Program-made: the position numbers and the translations under genes
The notes under the pieces: generated by a model
Databases searched by the model: none
Told to the model about the DNA's origin: nothing
The model's input: only the letters and a program-made list of their open reading frames with translations
Part shown: piece by piece, positions 60,982 through 64,000 of the stretch
Layout: every line of letters begins with the position of its first letter
Position numbering within the stretch: position 1 is the first letter of the stretch
Assembly (NCBI GenBank): GCA_001798605.1
Contig: MGST01000120.1
Coordinates: 1-64,000, forward strand
DNA: 64,000 nucleotides
DNA from: Deltaproteobacteria bacterium RIFOXYA12_FULL_58_15
Lineage (GTDB): Bacteria > Myxococcota > XYA12-FULL-58-9
Direction: 5' to 3'

Positions 60982-62043
60982 CTACAGCCGCAATGTTTCT
61001 TCAATCGCTTGCCAGAATGCCGCACGAATTGCGTGATAGCCACGGTCGTTGGGATCTTCGAGGTTCTGGCAATACCAATAGGTGGGATCGCCTGCGTCAT
61101 AATATGGATTGCTCCTGTCGTCGAAGTGGATTCCATGGCCGAGCATCGCGGCGCGCATATCGACGAGTACCGCACCCGTTGCCAGTGCAATCTGCTCAAT
61201 CTGTTGGTTGTACAGCGCCAACACGTCGAATCCATCCGGCCACGGCGGCAGTCCAACACCGGCATTTTCAATGTCACCTACGCCATCGGTGGGATCATAG
61301 ATATTGGCGAGGAGAATATACGTGGGGCCGGTGATGCTTGCTTTGGCTGCCTGAATGAATCCGATCATCCTCTGTCGATAGTTGTCTGCCCAACTGGTGG
61401 CAGCGGCCAGGCTCGAACAGAATGCATGGCATTCACCGGGGCTCGAGCAGTTGTAGTTGTGGATGAGATCATTGCCCCCCAATGTAATCACCACAACGGT
61501 CGGCTTCCACGTGTGAGGGTCCTGTTGCAGGACGTAGGTGATGTCGCTGGTCGAATAGTCACAGGAGGCACTGCCGCTGATTGCTTGGTTGTTGCTGGTG
61601 ACAGATGCAAAATGTGATCGCAAATCGCGCCCTCTCCACTGTGGATAGATCCCGTTGTTGTTCTGGATGAGCAGCTCAAAGAAACTTAAGCCAGAAGTGG
61701 CACAGAACCCGTCGGTTACACTGTCGCCGAAACCTATGATGTGAATGGCATCGCCAATTCGAGGATCGCCACCCTGAGCAAAATCCCCCGTCGAGTGATC
61801 GCCCGAATTGTTGTCTCCAGCATGCGCCATGTCCCCCGTCGAGTGATCGCCAGAAACGTTATCTCCAGCATGCACCCTGTCCCCATTCGAGTGATCTCCA
61901 GAAACGCCATCACCGCTCAACGAGTCTCCGATGGGCCTGTGGTAGGTTGTGTATTCCCTTGGTGGTTCAGCGCTGCATTGTGGGAGCAAGCCCAACAGGA
62001 CAAACAGCGCAATATTCGTAAGCTGCGTATATCTCTTGGCCAT
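60982..62043 (-). CDS. Exported SGNH/GDSL-type hydrolase with Gly-Asp repeat linker
   Basis: A 353-residue protein. The N-terminus is a signal peptide (ALFVLLGLLPQCSA, with an imperfect lipobox). Residues 39-98 are a linker of about three 16-residue repeats of the form GDxxSGDHSxGDxxHA. The hydrolase domain begins at about 99. Block I is IIGFGDSVTDGF (catalytic Ser), block III is LGGNDL, and block V is DRGYHAI (catalytic Asp and His). All triad parts are present, so it is probably an active esterase or lipase. The linker repeats recall calcium-binding Gly/Asp runs. ATG at 62043 has AAGG ten bases upstream; ATG at 62064 is possible. Confidence 0.85.
   Translation of the reverse strand: MAKRYTQLTNIALFVLLGLLPQCSAEPPREYTTYHRPIGDSLSGDGVSGDHSNGDRVHAGDNVSGDHSTGDMAHAGDNNSGDHSTGDFAQGGDPRIGDAIHIIGFGDSVTDGFCATSGLSFFELLIQNNNGIYPQWRGRDLRSHFASVTSNNQAISGSASCDYSTSDITYVLQQDPHTWKPTVVVITLGGNDLIHNYNCSSPGECHAFCSSLAAATSWADNYRQRMIGFIQAAKASITGPTYILLANIYDPTDGVGDIENAGVGLPPWPDGFDVLALYNQQIEQIALATGAVLVDMRAAMLGHGIHFDDRSNPYYDAGDPTYWYCQNLEDPNDRGYHAIRAAFWQAIEETLRL
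61767..61930 (-). repeat. 48-base tandem repeat encoding Gly-Asp linker
   Basis: Three imperfect in-frame copies of a 48-base unit (plus partial flanking copies) encode GDxxSGDHSxGDxxHA in the SGNH hydrolase. Sequences such as TCGAGTGATC recur with 48-base spacing on the plus strand. Confidence 0.75.
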
Positions 62044-62152
62044 CGCGGTGATACCTTTTTGCATCCTGCCACGTGAAGCGTTGGACAAACACCATAGCAA
62101 AACAGGGTGCCAGGTGCCCATAGTTCATTCGCAACTTGAAGAATCCGCGGAG

Positions 62153-63094
62153 CTAAGTTTTTTCGGGAACGTGGGAGGCAGCGTGGTAGGAGCTACGCAC
62201 CAGCGGGCCCGCCTCGACGTGGGCAAACCCGCGGGCTTTGGCAGCCTTCTCGATCTCGGCGAACTCCTCTGGAGCGTAATACCGATCGATGGGCGCGTGC
62301 TTGACGGTTGGGTTGAGATATTGGCCGATGGTCAAGACATCACAATTGACGGCACGTAGGGCGTCCATCACCGCGAGCACCTCATCGATGGTCTCTCCGA
62401 GACCTACCATCATGCCGCTCTTGGTGATCATCGAGGATTTGTGCTCCCGCCGGTACGCGTCAACACGGCCGAGGAGTTCCATGCTACGCTGGAAATTGCC
62501 TTTGGCGCGCATACGTGGAAACAGTCGGGGCACAGTCTCAGTGTTGTGGTTGTATACGTCCGGTCCCGAGCGCAGAACTCGCTCCAGCGCCGCTGTGTCT
62601 CCCATGAAATCGGGGGTGAGGACCTCAATGCGAATTTTGGCATTCTGCGCGCGGATGGCAGCGACAGTTTGGGCAAAATGGCTGGAGCCATAATCGGGGA
62701 GATCATCCCGTTCGACACTCGTCACCACCGCATGGGCAAGGCCCAGATGCGCGACCGCCCTCGCCACCTTCTCGGGCTCCTCGGGATCAGGCGGTTTCGG
62801 CCGACCCTTGGTGATCGCGCAGTAGCGGCAGTTGCGGGTGCAAATGTCACCGAGGATGAGGAAAGTCGCGGTGCGATGTTTGCCCCAGCACTCCCAGATG
62901 TTAGGGCAGCGGGCTTCTTCGCACACCGTATGCAGCTCCAATCCGTCGAGGAGCTTATCGACGTCTTTGTAGGTCTTGCTATCCTGGATCTTCACCCGCA
63001 TCCACTCGGGACGGCGAGCACGCAGTCCCGATTTCTGCTCAGGTGTCTTCAGAGGTTTCTGCTGCGAGCTGCCCAATTGAACCAAGTCTCTCAT
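62153..63094 (-). CDS. lipA: Lipoyl synthase
   Basis: A 313-residue radical SAM enzyme that inserts two sulfurs into octanoyl groups on carrier proteins. Cys58, 63 and 69 (CEEARCPNIWEC) bind the auxiliary cluster, and Cys85, 89 and 92 (CTRNCRYC) bind the SAM cluster. RSSYHA near the C-terminus (about 299-304) supplies the conserved Ser that ligates the auxiliary cluster. All residues needed for catalysis are present. Its ATG overlaps the stop of lipB in an ATGA junction. Confidence 0.98.
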   Translation of the reverse strand: MRDLVQLGSSQQKPLKTPEQKSGLRARRPEWMRVKIQDSKTYKDVDKLLDGLELHTVCEEARCPNIWECWGKHRTATFLILGDICTRNCRYCAITKGRPKPPDPEEPEKVARAVAHLGLAHAVVTSVERDDLPDYGSSHFAQTVAAIRAQNAKIRIEVLTPDFMGDTAALERVLRSGPDVYNHNTETVPRLFPRMRAKGNFQRSMELLGRVDAYRREHKSSMITKSGMMVGLGETIDEVLAVMDALRAVNCDVLTIGQYLNPTVKHAPIDRYYAPEEFAEIEKAAKARGFAHVEAGPLVRSSYHAASHVPEKT

Positions 63095-63822
63095 GACGCA
63101 ATCTCCTGAGCTGTGGCGGCAGGCAGGGACGTTGCGGCTGCCATTTCGACCCTTCGCGCTAACACGTTGGCCGCGTGATGGGTGAGGCGCTCCTCGACTG
63201 CACCGACCTCAATTCTCTGGCCTGTTAGCTCGCTAAGGGAAGTCACTCGTTTGCCATGCAGGCCGCACGGGACAATCAGAGAAAAGCCATCGATCCCGGT
63301 AGCGACGTTCAGGGCAAACCCGTGCATCGTCGTCCAACGGGAGATGCGCACCCCCACGGCGCCTACCTTGGCGTCGCCTGCCCAAACCCCACGCAAACCG
63401 TCGACGCGCTGGGCCTCGACGCCGAAGTCTTGGGCGGTGCGGATCATAATCTCTTCGAGCTTGCTGACAAAACCGCGAACGTCTTGCTCGCCTTCGCCGA
63501 GACGCACGATCGGATAACCGACGATCTGCCCGGGGCCGTGATAGGTGACGTCGCCGCCACGGCCGGTGCTGAACACCTCGATCCCCGAAGCCAGCAATCG
63601 CTCCCGCGAAGCGACAATATCGTCTTCACCACTGTTACGCCCAAGCGTGATTACCGGCGCGTGTTCAAGCAGGAACAACGTGTCGTCCGACTCACCCGCG
63701 AGCACTTCCCGATGCCGCAGCATTTGCAACGCCAACATCGGTCCGTAGCCGACTCGGCCCATCCTCTCGACCCGCATTGTCCGAGCGCCAGGTGGGGCGC
63801 TCGTCGATTTGGTTGTGCCCAT
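63091..63822 (-). CDS. lipB: Octanoyl-[acyl-carrier-protein]-protein N-octanoyltransferase
   Basis: A 243-residue enzyme that moves octanoate from acyl carrier protein to lipoyl domains. RGGDVTYHGPGQ (88-99) is the LipB signature. Lys152 (AGDAKVGAVGVRIS) and Cys186 (IVPCGL) are the catalytic pair. The ATG at 63822 has AGGAAG close upstream. It lies 13 bases after the E2 gene and overlaps lipA, so lipoyl attachment and its user are one operon. Confidence 0.97.
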   Translation of the reverse strand: MGTTKSTSAPPGARTMRVERMGRVGYGPMLALQMLRHREVLAGESDDTLFLLEHAPVITLGRNSGEDDIVASRERLLASGIEVFSTGRGGDVTYHGPGQIVGYPIVRLGEGEQDVRGFVSKLEEIMIRTAQDFGVEAQRVDGLRGVWAGDAKVGAVGVRISRWTTMHGFALNVATGIDGFSLIVPCGLHGKRVTSLSELTGQRIEVGAVEERLTHHAANVLARRVEMAAATSLPAATAQEIAS

Positions 63823-63835
63823 TTCTTCCTGCACT

Positions 63836-64000
63836 CTACAGCTCTGTTTCGTCAAAGCTCTCAATGCCTTCTTTGATGCGAGCCATGAATTGGTCCGCGA
63901 TGGCACCATCGACCAGGCGATGGTCGAAAGAGAGGGACAGGTAAGCGCGGGTGCGAATGGCGATCATGTCATCAATGACCACCGGGCGCTTCTGTACCCC
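63836..64000 (-). CDS. 2-oxoacid dehydrogenase E2 component, partial (C-terminal end)
   Basis: The last 54 residues of an acyltransferase. SFDHRLVDGAIADQF holds the catalytic DHRxxDG motif of dihydrolipoamide acyltransferases, and the surrounding VIDDMIAIRTRAYLSLS is the typical strand before it. The N-terminal lipoyl and binding domains lie beyond the right edge, so pyruvate, 2-oxoglutarate and branched-chain types cannot be told apart. The gene is upstream of lipB and lipA in the same operon. Confidence 0.92.
   Translation of the reverse strand, partial: GVQKRPVVIDDMIAIRTRAYLSLSFDHRLVDGAIADQFMARIKEGIESFDETEL

Overview
The window looks like chromosomal DNA of a Myxococcota (deltaproteobacterial) bacterium, of fairly high GC and densely coded. 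The grounds are a MopE-type cysteine/aspartate calcium- or copper-binding motif in an exported protein, MYXO-CTERM-like C-terminal tails, PEGA-domain proteins, a myxobacterial-style Ser/Thr kinase, an FHA-sigma54 activator, an RCC1 remnant, many small lipoproteins and a 3512-residue TPR protein. No integrase, transposase, CRISPR array or phage gene was seen. One tRNA gene (Leu, UAG) with its own promoter is present.

Layout. 1-7.4 kb: a cut-off PilZ gene, then an accessory area of exported proteins (MopE-motif lipoprotein, small lipoprotein, HEAT protein, matrixin-like protease, membrane protein), with decayed genes (outer-membrane-like, SGNH hydrolase, RCC1) and an octamer tandem repeat. 7.4-10.2 kb: M19 dipeptidase-like protein and a metallophosphoesterase, both minus. 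10.4-18.0 kb: a candidate biosynthetic locus. On plus it has a sulfotransferase, a small EamA-type transporter, a radical SAM enzyme and a glycosyltransferase fused to an HxxxDG acyltransferase-like domain. On minus it has a YwiC-like membrane protein and a B12-binding radical SAM enzyme. 18-20.5 kb: small lipoproteins, a beta-helix remnant and an APH-family kinase. 20.5-25.3 kb: a Ser/Thr kinase with PEGA domain, a PEGA/TPR-like membrane protein with a coupled Cys-rich lipoprotein, and an FHA-sigma54 regulator. 25.3-29.7 kb: rimO with two coupled genes (one with a possible Cys-His-Asp triad), tRNA-Leu, and a rhomboid-fold protein lacking its catalytic residues.

29.7-52.1 kb is one long minus-strand array, probably one or two operons. 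It reads, in order of transcription: TadE-like protein, large TadE/TadG-like protein, second TadE-like protein, signal-anchored protein, Flp-like prepilin, CpaB, TadB, TadC, FHA protein, GH57-like protein with an altered active site, small membrane protein and the giant TPR protein. The Tad ATPase, secretin and prepilin peptidase are not in the window.

52.2-59.3 kb: a zinc-ribbon protein, then a complete oligopeptide ABC importer (binding protein, two permeases, two ATPases) with an acidic unknown gene translationally coupled inside it. 59.3-62.1 kb: a tandem ThyX-like protein and an SGNH-hydrolase lipoprotein with Gly-Asp-rich repeats. 62.1-64 kb: lipA, lipB and the end of a 2-oxoacid dehydrogenase E2 gene, which together make and use lipoyl cofactor.

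The most unusual material is the glycosyltransferase-acyltransferase fusion with its neighbours, and the Tad locus extended by an FHA protein, a pseudo-GH57 and a giant TPR scaffold. All family calls come from motifs read by eye; no database search was possible.
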